Below are positions 27,013 to 36,158 of a DNA stretch of 64,000 nucleotides, piece by piece; the stretch's first letter is position 1, and the number at the start of each line of letters is the position of its first letter. The position numbers were made by a program, and so were the translations under genes. Source of the DNA: Clostridiaceae bacterium (GTDB taxonomy: Bacteria > Bacillota > Clostridia > Peptostreptococcales > Natronincolaceae); NCBI GenBank assembly GCA_020832135.1, contig JAFIFG010000052.1, positions 1 to 64,000 of the forward strand. Direction: 5' to 3'. The notes under the pieces were generated by a model. It worked only from the letters and a program-made list of their open reading frames with translations. It did no database searches and was not told the DNA's origin.

Positions 27013-27399
27013 TTATTTAAGTAACTCATTATCGTACAGCTTGAAAACTGCTCCTTTTTTAATCAAATCAGCAGTCATATTACTATTTTCAAAAATTAAT
27101 TTATCACCATCCACTGTAAATATATATGATTCGTTTTCTTCAACATAAAGTATTAATGTCTTACCCTCAATTGAATAAGTTCCCACAGGCAAATATGAAG
27201 AAGCTAGGCTACGGTTAAATATAAATTTCTTATCTTCTTTTAACGAAATCCATGAGTCATTCTCTATTTCTGTGCCTTGCATAACATATCTTCCTAATTT
27301 CAATTCCACTGTTTTGTTCTGCTCTGAACACCCTGTAACTTGAACCACCATTATGCCAATAATCATTAAGGATAATACAAGCATTCTTTTTTTCTTCAT
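27013..27399 (-). CDS. Small lipoprotein
   Basis: The product has 128 residues from the ATG at 27399, because GGAGG lies seven bases upstream and the chain then starts M-K-K-K-R with a lipoprotein signal peptide ending V-Q-V-T-G-C. The remaining ~105 residues look like a small beta-barrel (K-L-G-R-Y-V-M-Q-G-T-E ... L-I-L-Y-V-E-E-N). No family I recognise. The gene starts ~85 bases behind the ECF-type promoter of repeat R7. Confidence 0.75.
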   Translation of the reverse strand: MKKKRMLVLSLMIIGIMVVQVTGCSEQNKTVELKLGRYVMQGTEIENDSWISLKEDKKFIFNRSLASSYLPVGTYSIEGKTLILYVEENESYIFTVDGDKLIFENSNMTADLIKKGAVFKLYDNELLK

Positions 27400-27435
27400 T
27401 TTACATTCCTCCATTGTAGAAATACTCCCTATTGT

Positions 27436-27590
27436 AAATCATATCCTGATTCAAAATAGACTAAGCCCACCATACATTATTAGACGATAAATACTTGCAA
27501 ACGGTTCCCTTATTATAACATTATTTACCTTTATTAGTAACATCCCCCTTTGTACTATTATTTAAGAGGTTGCTGCAAAACAGATTATAC
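27436..27590 (-). repeat. Interspersed repeat, copy R7
   Basis: It holds the leader (AAAATAGACTAAGCCC on the plus strand), promoter core, and a short TTTAAGAGGTTGCTGCAAA piece similar to the partial copy near 21930. The terminator is missing. It is upstream of the lipoprotein gene at 27399. Confidence 0.7.
27480..27520 (-). promoter_or_regulatory. ECF-type promoter in R7
   Basis: Minus strand TGTTATAATAAG, GGAAC, 17 bases, CGTCTAATAATG. Consensus copy of the ECF-type motif. Confidence 0.65.
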
Positions 27591-27618
27591 AATGTGTTCC
27601 AAAACAACCTCCTTACAT

Positions 27619-27873
27619 TTAGTTCGGCATTACATAAACAACTTGCTGCAAGCGAAGGTAGAATGCTGTGTCACTATCATAGGATTTAACAACAATATGA
27701 TCAGGCTTTACATCTGCTAATATACCCTGTAGACTCCCTCTAACTGTTTCAATAACTACTGATCGTCCTATGATCGTCCTTAGTGTTTCTACAACAAAAG
27801 GATCTATTAATGTGGTGTAACTTATTGGCTGTCTATTATACATCATTGGCATTTGATATGGATTATAATTCAT
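27619..27873 (-). CDS. DUF2642 / YuzF-like spore-coat-type protein
   Basis: The 84-residue product begins with a Tyr/Pro/Met-rich tail (M-N-Y-N-P-Y-Q-M-P-M-M-Y) and has one small Sm-like barrel: V-E-T-L-R-T-I-I-G-R-S-V-V-I-E-T then G-S-L-Q-G-I-L-A-D-V-K-P-D-H-I and a C-terminal Q-Q-V-V-Y-V-M-P. This matches the DUF2642 family (YuzF and related spore proteins). GAGGGGGTGAG precedes the ATG. Sporulation control is expected but no sigma-G/K promoter was confirmed. Confidence 0.8.
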   Translation of the reverse strand: MNYNPYQMPMMYNRQPISYTTLIDPFVVETLRTIIGRSVVIETVRGSLQGILADVKPDHIVVKSYDSDTAFYLRLQQVVYVMPN

Positions 27874-27955
27874 TCTCTCACCCCCTCGATAATTTACTTT
27901 GCTGCACTATCATGATAGTTTACTATGGGTAAAGAAGGTTACATCTTTATAAAAT

Positions 27956-27987
27956 AAGAATAGACACCTATATAGATGCCTATTCTT
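27956..27987 (-). terminator. Terminator after the alpha/beta hydrolase gene at 28113
   Basis: Minus strand AAGAATAG-G-CATCTATATAGGTG-T-CTATTCTT followed by ATTTTATAAAG. Confidence 0.65.
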
Positions 27988-28112
27988 ATAATCTGTTGTA
28001 CAATTCTATAATCTTATTTTCAAAGTTCTATACTTCAAGGTATAATCCCAACAATTAAATTTTTAAAAAACATATATTTGCATTCTTCCTACAATCTAAT
28101 ATCAACGTTATT

Positions 28113-29039
28113 TTACACCGTCAAACCTACTTGCTTGATTTTCTTATATATATAACTTGTTATAGCTTCACAATACTTATCAGGCTCTTCAATCCTAACC
28201 CAATGACTAGAAAAATCAAATGTAATCATTTCTTTATCTACCACTCGCTTCAAAAATTCTGCTGTTTGGACTTCACAAGTTATGGGATCATATTTACCTC
28301 TAATTAATAAAGAAGGTTTATTTACATTAGATAACTCAGCAAATACATCCTTATATACCCGCCAATCCTTCAATAATTTAATTCTTGTATTCATAGATTT
28401 ATTCCATAAATTTTTCCCATCATTAGTGGTTATAGCTATCTTATTAATAATTTGCTTATCCTCTCCAAACCACATATAGTTATTACAGTTGGTTCCAATC
28501 TCATTTGATGCCTTCATCAGTAACCTATTAATCTCTTTGTAATCTGTAATTTCTCTTGAAGCTTTAAGATAATTTTCTGCCAATAACGGGTTTCCTAATT
28601 TAATTAATTCCTTGGCTGCTGCACTTAACAAAGAACGTTCTGAAAGTGCAAAATTAAAAGATGGACATTCATATATCATATATTCAATAGAATCAGGATA
28701 TAAATTAGCATAAAGAACAGCAAGATATCCACCAAATGAATGACTAAGTAGTGACCATTTGTTTATATGTAACTTTTTTCTTAGTTCTTCAAAGTCCTCA
28801 ATAATATCTTCTAGTGTAATATCTTCTTCATTTGAAATGGCTTCAGATCTCCATACACCCCTTTGGTCTGGAGCTATAACTTTGAAGCTCTTTGATAACC
28901 TACTACCCTGATATTGCATAAAATCTGCAACACCAATTCCACCGGGGCCACCATGAATAAATAACAATACCGGAGCTGAATCTTCTCCTAAAATCTCAGT
29001 ATAGAGATCTTTTCCCCTAATTTTATAATAATGCCCCAT
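28113..29039 (-). CDS. Alpha/beta hydrolase, proline iminopeptidase-like
   Basis: The 308-residue product has the H-G-G-P-G-G oxyanion motif near residue 29 and D-Q-R-G-V-W near 58. The nucleophile elbow is L-S-H-S-F-G-G near residue 98, with Ser where the family usually has Gly. The Asp is in R-G-K-Y-D-P and the His in S-S-H-W-V. This fits a serine peptidase/esterase of the S33 group, with no signal peptide. Substrate unknown. GGAGGAAATATTAG precedes the ATG. It has a terminator downstream and is probably monocistronic. Confidence 0.8.
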   Translation of the reverse strand: MGHYYKIRGKDLYTEILGEDSAPVLLFIHGGPGGIGVADFMQYQGSRLSKSFKVIAPDQRGVWRSEAISNEEDITLEDIIEDFEELRKKLHINKWSLLSHSFGGYLAVLYANLYPDSIEYMIYECPSFNFALSERSLLSAAAKELIKLGNPLLAENYLKASREITDYKEINRLLMKASNEIGTNCNNYMWFGEDKQIINKIAITTNDGKNLWNKSMNTRIKLLKDWRVYKDVFAELSNVNKPSLLIRGKYDPITCEVQTAEFLKRVVDKEMITFDFSSHWVRIEEPDKYCEAITSYIYKKIKQVGLTV

Positions 29040-29136
29040 CTAATATTTCCTCCTTATTGTAACCTTAATCTTTTGCTGAGTTCTTAGCTAAGTTTAATTC
29101 CTTCGTAATTTATAAATACTGTGAAAAATTCTATAG

Positions 29137-29496
29137 CTAATTGAAATACTTATTATTCATGTGATGTTTTATCCATTTATCAAGTTCTTCTTTGCTAAAT
29201 AATTTGTTTCCATTAGCAAGCTCTATATAAGGAATAAACCTATATGTAGGGTAGCTTGTTAATTTTGCTTTATCGTTCTTATCCTTTATCAAAATGTCTT
29301 TAAATTGGTTGATTGAGATCCCTAAATATTCAGCAGCTTCCTCATCTGTTAATAATGCCTTTTCAATTGATGGTTGGGTATTGGTTGCTTGTGCATTGCT
29401 AAGTTTTTGTAATGATTGTCCTATCCAAATAGAGCTAAATATGATACTAATAGCAAGTATAATTATAGATAGTGGTAATAATCTTTTGTTTTCCAA
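29137..29496 (-). CDS. Membrane-anchored helix-turn-helix (excisionase-like) protein
   Basis: The 119-residue product has one N-terminal membrane helix (about 8-28) and a C-terminal HTH_17-type domain (about 48-112): L-L-T-D-E-E-A-A-E-Y-L-G-I-S then an R-F-I-P-Y-I turn and K-W-I. It combines a membrane anchor with a DNA-binding-type fold, which is unusual for this domain. GGGGGAG precedes the ATG. Function unknown. Confidence 0.75.
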   Translation of the reverse strand: MENKRLLPLSIIILAISIIFSSIWIGQSLQKLSNAQATNTQPSIEKALLTDEEAAEYLGISINQFKDILIKDKNDKAKLTSYPTYRFIPYIELANGNKLFSKEELDKWIKHHMNNKYFN

Positions 29497-29597
29497 GAAT
29501 CACTCCCCCTTTTTGATAATTAAGTCCCATAATCTATTAAATAAGTCATAGATACTACTTAAATGCATGTTCTGCTTTAATGAATATGATACAGTAA

Positions 29598-30389
29598 TTA
29601 TTTTTGACTTATTAGGATATATGACAATGGTATTCCTTCATTATTTAATTCTTTAAACATGCCAGAAATATCATAATCAAACTCAATTAATTTGCTTACA
29701 CACATACTATTCCGACAAATTGCATTTACTATATGTGATAAAGTATGAGAATAACTATAAAATGTCTTTGATTTATAAGATTTCTCGCTCATATAGCCTA
29801 TACCGCTGTTTTCTATCCAAGGTTCTCTTCGTAAATAAGAATTGACAAGTTTATTTGGTACTTCTTCATCATAATTTTCTTCTCCAGTTGCACCTAGCAT
29901 ATTTGTTACTGGATGCATTTCGTTGATTATTAACCTTCCACCCTTTTTAAGACATTGTGCTGCTTTTTCAAAAAACATCGATAAGTCTTTAAACCATGTT
30001 AGTGCTCCTATTGTTACAAATATATAGTCAAAGCTATTATGATGTTGTTCATCAATTTTTAGCATATCAGTAGCTATGAATGTGCAATTAACCCCTAACT
30101 CTTTAGCTGTTTCATTAGCAAATGCAACCATGTTTTCAGCAATATCAAACCCGACTCCTCTAGTAGCACCAAACTTCATAATTGAAAATAATTCCCTACC
30201 ATTATTACAACAAAATTGAGCAACTGCTTTATTAGTAAAATCAGAATTCCATAATTCATTAACTAACACTTTTTCAATAAAAGGAAAGTCCTCATTTTTC
30301 AAACGATAGCTTATGTCATTTCCCCAACTCTTAGATCGTTGATTAAATGCTTCTTCCCAAGCTTCTTTGTTATTACTAATATAATCCAT
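29598..30389 (-). CDS. SAM-dependent methyltransferase, class I
   Basis: The product has 263 residues from the ATG at 30389, placed six bases after GGAAGGA and giving the usual M-D-Y-I-S-N-N-K-E-A-W-E start. Motif I reads C-C-N-N-G-R-E-L-F-S, motif II is the acidic end of the next strand (V-G-F-D-I-A), and Y-I-F-V-T-I-G-A-L-T-W follows. The product K-K-G-G-R-L-I-I-N-E-M-H-P resembles the UbiE/small-molecule methyltransferase group. Substrate unknown. Confidence 0.85.
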   Translation of the reverse strand: MDYISNNKEAWEEAFNQRSKSWGNDISYRLKNEDFPFIEKVLVNELWNSDFTNKAVAQFCCNNGRELFSIMKFGATRGVGFDIAENMVAFANETAKELGVNCTFIATDMLKIDEQHHNSFDYIFVTIGALTWFKDLSMFFEKAAQCLKKGGRLIINEMHPVTNMLGATGEENYDEEVPNKLVNSYLRREPWIENSGIGYMSEKSYKSKTFYSYSHTLSHIVNAICRNSMCVSKLIEFDYDISGMFKELNNEGIPLSYILISQK

Positions 30390-30633
30390 ATAAGTTCCTT
30401 CCAAGCTTCAGTTATTATTACACTTTCAATTTCTTCAAAACAATCTCCATATGTCATCACAGTATTATATGTTATTGTCCATGACCCTAAATATGTATAT
30501 CCTAGCATTAAGAGAAGTAGATAAGAGAAAAACTGATAGGTTAAAAACTTTATTAAATAGACATATACAAGCAAATATGGTACACTGTGTGTGATTTATA
30601 GATTATATGTAATATAGTAAAGGAGTGATCAAA

Positions 30634-30768
30634 TTGGGTACCTTTATCCTAGCAATTTTATTAGGAATACTGGCATGGAATGTAAAGCAAGGATTTGAAA
30701 TGATTGAGGAACGGTTGAAAGATATTCATGAGACTATGCAGAAAAATAGCAAAAATGATAATGAATAA
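30634..30768 (+). CDS. Small single-helix membrane protein
   Basis: A 44-residue frame starts with TTG at 30634 behind AAAGGAGTGATC (well spaced). It reads M-G-T-F-I-L-A-I-L-L-G-I-L-A-W-N-V-K, one membrane helix, then a charged helix (E-M-I-E-E-R-L-K-D-I-H-E-T-M). The stop at 30768 is nine bases from the end of the minus-strand gene at 30777, so the two converge. A real small protein is suggested by the ribosome-binding site and helix pattern; no homology can be claimed. Confidence 0.6.
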   Translation: MGTFILAILLGILAWNVKQGFEMIEERLKDIHETMQKNSKNDNE

Positions 30769-30776
30769 AAATACTT

Positions 30777-31157
30777 TTATAATGAAATCTCTATATTTTC
30801 AATATCATCATAGAAAAAAATTTTTTCAGATATCCCCTCTAAGGTTTCTGATATATCTGAATCTTTTTTTGCCATTGTGATAATAGGTATTCCTTTTGCA
30901 TAAGCATATCCTGCCTCAATTCCTAATCCTACACCTTTTTCCGTTAGGTCTATAACAACCAAATCGCAAATGTCAATCTTTTCAAATGTCAATTTCATCA
31001 ATGTATAGGGGCTATACTTAGTTTGTTCTTCCCTTTTAATATCACCGACAACACAAATTGTTTCATATCCCTTTTTCTCAAGAACTGATGTTATTTTATC
31101 AACAACCATTTTGTTGCTATAATCTTCATAATACTTAATTCCTATATATGCCTTCAT
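30777..31157 (-). CDS. Nucleoside 2-deoxyribosyltransferase-like protein
   Basis: The product has 126 residues from the ATG at 31157 (AAGGAGGGG seven bases upstream); the longer frame has no site. M-K-A-Y-I-G-I-K-Y-Y at the start, D-L-V-V-I-D-L-T-E then G-L-G-I-E-A-G-Y-A-Y-A and G-I-P-I-I match the deoxyribosyltransferase / Toll-like fold with the catalytic Glu in the G-I-E-A-G turn. It may transfer deoxyribose between bases, or be a cousin with another function. Confidence 0.75.
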   Translation of the reverse strand: MKAYIGIKYYEDYSNKMVVDKITSVLEKKGYETICVVGDIKREEQTKYSPYTLMKLTFEKIDICDLVVIDLTEKGVGLGIEAGYAYAKGIPIITMAKKDSDISETLEGISEKIFFYDDIENIEISL

Positions 31158-31239
31158 ATTTCCCCTCCTTCTTATGGTAATAATCAACTCTGTAACTATC
31201 CCATTTATAAAGACTTTTCTTAAAGCAGTAGTTATTTTA

Positions 31240-31554
31240 TTATGTTTTAGATGATTCACTACTCCCACAACTTGGACACTTAGGATAATCAAAATCATAT
31301 CTGAAACCACATTTAAAACATGTAACCTGTGGTAATTCTTTATTAACTTCACCAGGTAAATAAATATTTAGTTTCTCTTTTAAGTAATTCACATCTTTTA
31401 TTACATCTCCCAGAGCAATCATTGCTAATCCGTTCACTGTTCCAAAAAAACCTGCAATAAGTGCTCTCATTGGATTATAGGACAATTCCATAAGTACTAT
31501 AATCAAAGCAATCCCAATACTAACTATCCCTGTAACTCTGAAAAGCTTCGTCAT
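31240..31554 (-). CDS. Two-helix membrane protein with zinc ribbon
   Basis: The 104-residue product has two hydrophobic helices (about 8-24 and 30-50) and a C-terminal zinc ribbon C-F-K-C ... C-P-S-C. Similar in layout to the gene at 25184 but clearly different in sequence. GGAGGAGATACG lies before the ATG. No family known to me. Confidence 0.65.
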   Translation of the reverse strand: MTKLFRVTGIVSIGIALIIVLMELSYNPMRALIAGFFGTVNGLAMIALGDVIKDVNYLKEKLNIYLPGEVNKELPQVTCFKCGFRYDFDYPKCPSCGSSESSKT

Positions 31555-31798
31555 CGTATCTCCTCCATCGATAAAGTAAAACTTAATTTACAATAACCTT
31601 TAACTCAATTTACATTATAACACCATTTATTTTATTAGTAAGTTAAATGATTCATTTATTTGTTTTTCAATGTTAATGTTAAATAACCTATCCGTTTTTC
31701 ACTATGCTATATAAATAAATACGAATAGTATTAAGGGTAATAGCATTTAGTAGTATAAGGAAGAAAAAATCTAAAACTATTGTATAGGTAGGTGCATA

Positions 31799-32770
31799 AT
31801 GAAAAGATATATCCTTATACTAATGTCTATCCTTATAGTAATATGCCTAGTAAAAACAATCTCTTATTTAGGAGATACAGAAAAAAATACATCTGTTGTT
31901 TCAGATAAATCATATATTATAACATTAAAACAGGATATATTTTCACTGATGATGGCATATCCTGAATATATTATAGACATTGAAGTAACAGATGGCGATA
32001 AAGTTTATCTTATATTAAAATCCGGAAAAAAATTGCTATATGATGATGGAAAAGAAAAAACAGAATTAGAAAAAATACAGAATCCAGATCTGCAAGATAT
32101 GATGGAGCAGCAGTATGTACTAGGTTCAGTAGATTCTCTTATGCCAAATGATTATAATCCTGGAAGAATAAGGGTATATTCCCTATTACAAGAAGTATAC
32201 GGTACTAATCGCCAAGAAATAGAAAAAAACCTTACTGGTATAAAAATAAACTCTAACTATCATGGTTTTAATAAAAATAATGCTGCAGCATATTTTCTTG
32301 AAAATTCCATGAAGGAACTTCATCAGCTAGCAAAAACTAACCCTCAGATTTGGTCATATATTCACCCTATAGGGGGAACTTACAATTTTAGATATATCTC
32401 TAAAACCAATAGATTAAGTCCCCATTCCTTTGGTATAGCAATAGATTTAGCTAGTAACCCTAATGACTACTGGCAATGGACAACACCAGCTAAAGGGAAT
32501 AAAAGATTACAGAGTTATCCTGAAGCTATAGTAAATGTAATGGAAAGCAACTATTTTATATGGGGAGGAAAATGGGGACAATTTGATATATTCCATTTTG
32601 AATATCGACCAGAAATAATAATAAAGGCCCTGTATTTCACCGATGAAGAGAGAAATCTTTGGTATGAAAACCTTCCAGTAGAAAATCCAAAGGTGTCTGA
32701 GATCATATGGTTAATAGAGGAAAGACTCCAACATAAGACTAGTCCTAAAGTTGATAATCAGATGAACTAA
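31799..32770 (+). CDS. M15-family peptidase, D-alanyl-D-alanine carboxypeptidase-like
   Basis: The 323-residue product has an N-terminal signal anchor (about 3-22). The zinc-site motif S-P-H-S-F-G-I-A-I-D lies near residue 210, and the second His is in I-F-H-F-E-Y-R-P near residue 272. This is the H-x6-D ... H pattern of M15 (VanY/LAS) peptidases, which trim peptidoglycan stem peptides outside the membrane. The first ~150 residues are specific to this protein and may position it. Monocistronic, with a terminator shared with mtnA. Confidence 0.85.
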   Translation: MKRYILILMSILIVICLVKTISYLGDTEKNTSVVSDKSYIITLKQDIFSLMMAYPEYIIDIEVTDGDKVYLILKSGKKLLYDDGKEKTELEKIQNPDLQDMMEQQYVLGSVDSLMPNDYNPGRIRVYSLLQEVYGTNRQEIEKNLTGIKINSNYHGFNKNNAAAYFLENSMKELHQLAKTNPQIWSYIHPIGGTYNFRYISKTNRLSPHSFGIAIDLASNPNDYWQWTTPAKGNKRLQSYPEAIVNVMESNYFIWGGKWGQFDIFHFEYRPEIIIKALYFTDEERNLWYENLPVENPKVSEIIWLIEERLQHKTSPKVDNQMN

Positions 32771-32785
32771 TCTTATAGAGTAATT

Positions 32786-32814
32786 AAAAAACTGCCAATG
32801 AAGGCAGTTTTTTA
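32786..32814. terminator. Bidirectional terminator between the M15 peptidase and mtnA
   Basis: AAAAAACTGCC-AATGAA-GGCAGTTTTTT has T-runs on both strands. Genes on the two strands converge on it. Confidence 0.9.
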
Positions 32815-33855
32815 TAAGAAAAGCTTTTTTAGGTTTTCATTATATGGAGGATATATAATCCCCTTTTCTGTTGCAATAGCTGTAATTAACTCATGTGGAG
32901 TTACATCAAAAGCTGGGTTATATACCCCAATATTTTCTGGAGCTATTTGCTTTCCAAACCAACTAGTTACTTCTTTGTGTCCTCGCTCTTCTATGGGTAT
33001 TTCCTTTCCAGTTTCCATCATCATATCAATGGTTGGAGTTGGTACAGCTACATAAAAGGGAATGTTAAAATGCTTTGCCAAAATCGCCAGTGACATAGTT
33101 CCTATCTTATTGGCAGTATCTCCATTGGCTGCAACTCGATCCGCTCCTGTAATGACAGCATCTACCTTTCCCTGAGACATTAGAAATCCTGACATATTAT
33201 CACAAATTAGAGTGACGTCTATCCCCCCATGGGCTAGTTCGTAGGCCGTTAGTCTTGCTCCTTGTAGATATGGTCTTGTTTCATTTGCAAAAACTTTAAA
33301 ATCCCATCCCTTTTCCTTTGCAATATACATAGGGGATGTGGCGGTTCCATATTTTGAAGTAGCCAAACTTCCTGCATTACAATGGGTTAACAGGTTCATC
33401 CCTTCCTTTAGTAAGGATATTAAGTTTTCACCTATAGCTCGATTAATACCTTCGTCTTCGCTATGAATTGCCTTTGCTTCATCCAATAACACCTTTTTCT
33501 TTTCTTCTAATGACAATTCTTCCAAGGTTTTAGCCTTTGCCACCATCCTATCCAAGGCCCAAAAAAGGTTTACTGCTGTAGGCCTAGAGGTTGATAAGTA
33601 GTCGACATTTTTTTGTACTTCCTTCACAAAGTCTTCATGATCTTCTGTGGTTACATCTCTAATCCCGATATACAAACCGTAGGCTGCTGCTATTCCAATA
33701 AGGGGTGCCCCCCTTAGCTCCATATCTTTAATGCCATGGAAAACGTCTTCTACTGTCCACTTTGGATTATATTCTTCTACTTCTGGAAGCTTTAACTGAT
33801 TTAAAATATATAGAGCATCATCTTTCCACTCTAGAGGCTTTATAAATTCTGTCAT
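32812..33855 (-). CDS. mtnA: 5-methylthioribose-1-phosphate isomerase
   Basis: The product has 347 residues from the ATG at 33855 with AGGAGG seven bases upstream. Catalytic Cys is in [10 protein letters not shown] and catalytic Asp in [17 protein letters not shown] is in the substrate loop. It converts methylthioribose-1-phosphate to methylthioribulose-1-phosphate. Its upstream neighbour mtnK ends 12 bases before it, and the class II aldolase is next, so the three form one pathway. Confidence 0.95.
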   Translation of the reverse strand: MTEFIKPLEWKDDALYILNQLKLPEVEEYNPKWTVEDVFHGIKDMELRGAPLIGIAAAYGLYIGIRDVTTEDHEDFVKEVQKNVDYLSTSRPTAVNLFWALDRMVAKAKTLEELSLEEKKKVLLDEAKAIHSEDEGINRAIGENLISLLKEGMNLLTHCNAGSLATSKYGTATSPMYIAKEKGWDFKVFANETRPYLQGARLTAYELAHGGIDVTLICDNMSGFLMSQGKVDAVITGADRVAANGDTANKIGTMSLAILAKHFNIPFYVAVPTPTIDMMMETGKEIPIEERGHKEVTSWFGKQIAPENIGVYNPAFDVTPHELITAIATEKGIIYPPYNENLKKLFL

Positions 33856-33866
33856 TTCTCTTCCTC

Positions 33867-35069
33867 CTACCAAGTTTTTTCTTTTACTAAATTAGTTACC
33901 TCATGGATATTATTGAATTTGTATCGATTCATCATGATTTCCTCTGCTAGTTCTAAAATTTGTACCTGGACCTCTTTTCTTTTTTCTAAATCCTCTATTC
34001 CATCCACATCTTTGTTATGGGCTAGGCCATGGACCCTTCTAATCATTACAGTAGAAGCAAAACCAAGGGTATCTCTAAACATGTTCTCCATATAGTAACT
34101 TTGATAACCCTCTATCTTTGTAATAGTAGCTCTTCCATCCTTTTCCCAGTTAACTTTAAACTTCTCTACAAAACTATTATAGTAATCATTAATAGTGTTT
34201 AATAGATAGCTTCTATAATCATCTACCTTTTCTTGTATTACTTCCTTGCCGCTCCATGAAATATAATTAATTAAAATATTTCCAATGACCTTTCCAACAT
34301 CAAAGGCCGATGGCCCAACAAAGGCGAACTCTGGATCAAATATTTTTGTCTCTTCTTCACTTGTAAAGATTGAACCTGTATGTAAATCTCCATGGATTAA
34401 GCTTTGAGCTTCTGTTAAAAACTTATATTTCAACTTTGTTGCTTCCAACCTTAACTCTTCCTTCTTCCAAAACACCTCTTCTAGATAGGGTTTTAGCTTT
34501 GGATTTATATTATTACTTTCTGCATCGTAATAAGGGTCTGTAAAGATTAAATCCTCTGTGATTTTGCAAAGCTCTGTGTTGGTAAATCTAGCTGTCATTT
34601 TTTTCTTTTCTTCTGAGTCCATATAGAGGTCAGAGGTATAAAAGAGGGTGTCGGCTAAAAAGGTGGAGATGTGCTCTGCAAACCTAGGGTGTTTCTTCAT
34701 ATCAATCATCTCATACCTCATCAATCCCAAATGAGATAAATCCTCCATAATAATTAAAGCTAAATCATCATTGCGATGATATATTTTGGGAACTAAACTA
34801 GGAACTATTCTACTTTGAATTTCCAATGCATTTGCTTCAAATTTTGTTCTGTCTATACTCAAGGGCCAGCTTTCTCCCACCACCCTTACGTAGGGCAATG
34901 CCTGTTTAAGCACAACTGATTTGTCTGTATCCTTTTCTTTAATAATAAAAACTAGATTAAGGTTTCCATCTCCTACTTCTTTTATAGCTAATTGAGCATC
35001 TTTTGAAAATATACCTACGGATTTGACATATGCCTCAATTTTAGTTTCCTTCATCTCATAATACTTCAA
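33867..35069 (-). CDS. mtnK: Methylthioribose kinase
   Basis: The 400-residue product is of normal length. [12 protein letters not shown] is the catalytic loop of the choline-kinase-like fold, and [10 protein letters not shown] is the metal-binding motif. It phosphorylates methylthioribose at C1. The stop is 20 bases after the aldolase stop on the coding strand, consistent with an operon. MtnK and MtnA together process 5-methylthioribose; the nucleosidase that makes it is not in this window. Confidence 0.93.
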   Translation of the reverse strand: MKYYEMKETKIEAYVKSVGIFSKDAQLAIKEVGDGNLNLVFIIKEKDTDKSVVLKQALPYVRVVGESWPLSIDRTKFEANALEIQSRIVPSLVPKIYHRNDDLALIIMEDLSHLGLMRYEMIDMKKHPRFAEHISTFLADTLFYTSDLYMDSEEKKKMTARFTNTELCKITEDLIFTDPYYDAESNNINPKLKPYLEEVFWKKEELRLEATKLKYKFLTEAQSLIHGDLHTGSIFTSEEETKIFDPEFAFVGPSAFDVGKVIGNILINYISWSGKEVIQEKVDDYRSYLLNTINDYYNSFVEKFKVNWEKDGRATITKIEGYQSYYMENMFRDTLGFASTVMIRRVHGLAHNKDVDGIEDLEKRKEVQVQILELAEEIMMNRYKFNNIHEVTNLVKEKTW

Positions 35070-35089
35070 CAGAATCCCTCCTTCAGTCT

Positions 35090-35740
35090 CTATTTAACAA
35101 TCTTTTTACTGTAGCTCTTTAAATAGATTTCCCTCATTTCCTTTACTTCATTTTTACACAGTCCTTCTACTTCTTTGTTCATACTTTTTAATATAGAAGC
35201 TACTTGGGCAGATTTTTCTGCAATTTCAGCCACTGTCCAAGCCTCTTGTAAATTCCTACCTATGGAGACCAGCCCATGCTTGGCCAACAGAGCTGCATAG
35301 GCACCTTCCTTTAATGCCTGTACAATATTGTTTCCTAATTCATCCGTCCCAGGAAAAGCATACTTAGCAACGGGGATACTTCCTCCTATAATTTGTGCTT
35401 GGTCTTCTGTGTAACAAGGAACTTCCTCTTCAATTGCTGCAAAAGCACTGGCATAAACACTATGGGTATGGACAATTCCATTAATCTCTCCATAGGCTAA
35501 ATAGATACTTCTGTGGAGAGGCATTTCACTGGAGGCCTTAGCTTCTCCATCAATCTGTTCCCCACTCTTTAGGTCCACCACTGCTATTAAATCCGATGTT
35601 AATCCTTCATAAGGGATCCCAGAGGGAGTGATCCATAGTTTATCATCTTTTCTTACGCTGATATTTCCCCAGGTTCCCTTTACAAGGCCACTCTCAATCA
35701 TTTTTAAACCATTGTCTATAATGCTGTTTGCTATTTCCAA
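35090..35740 (-). CDS. Class II aldolase, methylthioribulose-1-phosphate (DHAP-shunt type)
   Basis: The 216-residue product has the zinc motifs H-T-H-S-V-Y-A near residue 96 and A-K-H-G-L-V near 155 with catalytic E-M-P-L-H-R upstream. This is the FucA/AraD/ald2 group. Next to mtnK and mtnA it most likely splits 5-methylthioribulose-1-phosphate (or the 5-deoxy analogue) into DHAP and an aldehyde, the known DHAP shunt for removing methylthioadenosine or 5'-deoxyadenosine. No mtnB/C/D/E genes of the full salvage route are seen here. Confidence 0.85.
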   Translation of the reverse strand: MEIANSIIDNGLKMIESGLVKGTWGNISVRKDDKLWITPSGIPYEGLTSDLIAVVDLKSGEQIDGEAKASSEMPLHRSIYLAYGEINGIVHTHSVYASAFAAIEEEVPCYTEDQAQIIGGSIPVAKYAFPGTDELGNNIVQALKEGAYAALLAKHGLVSIGRNLQEAWTVAEIAEKSAQVASILKSMNKEVEGLCKNEVKEMREIYLKSYSKKIVK

Positions 35741-35887
35741 TTAATCACCTGCTTTTAAATTTTATTTTATTAAAAACCATTTGATTATTTAAGTATATGT
35801 TGATTATATCTTATTAGGAATTTTCAGTAAATATATACTTATGTAGTAATTGGTAGTTTCAATATCCTGTCTTCTTTTATTTTCAAA

Positions 35888-36148
35888 CTATATTTTAAAT
35901 AAAAACCACCTACAGGTATTAACCTCATATTTCAGTTCATATACCTTTATATGATCATGAAGGATAGTCTGACAACGGTAAATAAGCATCCTATTACCAG
36001 CTAGTTTTTCTTCTGTTCTTGTAACTACCCTACCTATCTTGATTATATTATCCTTTTCCTCTTCTCTAACTCTATATTTTATAGGGTTAGGAATACCTTC
36101 TTTTGTGAACCAAGCAATCACCTCTATCGGCTTCATTAATACCTTCAC
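35888..36148 (-). CDS. Conserved hypothetical linked to dinB
   Basis: The 86-residue product starts with GTG at 36148, seven bases after AGGAGG. It reads F-T-K-E-G-I-P-N-P-I-K-Y-R and A-G-N-R-M-L-I-Y-R-C-Q, ending C-R-W-F-L-F-K-I. I recall the same small protein next to dinB-like polymerases in other Clostridia, but I have no functional name. It lies 11 bases after dinB, so it is expected to be LexA-controlled. Confidence 0.7.
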   Translation of the reverse strand: MKVLMKPIEVIAWFTKEGIPNPIKYRVREEEKDNIIKIGRVVTRTEEKLAGNRMLIYRCQTILHDHIKVYELKYEVNTCRWFLFKI

Positions 36149-36158
36149 AATCCACCTC

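Noticed and set aside
3556-27590. Integron-type gene cassette array
   Set aside because: The repeats have no attC core (GTTRRRY / RYYYAAC) and no integrase gene is present; they carry promoters and a gene tail instead.
30311-30574. 87-residue minus-strand open frame upstream of the methyltransferase
   Set aside because: It overlaps the methyltransferase start in another frame and shows no ribosome-binding site or family motif.
35741-35887. SAM riboswitch before the mtn operon
   Set aside because: The leader is short and AT-rich and lacks the S-box core sequences.
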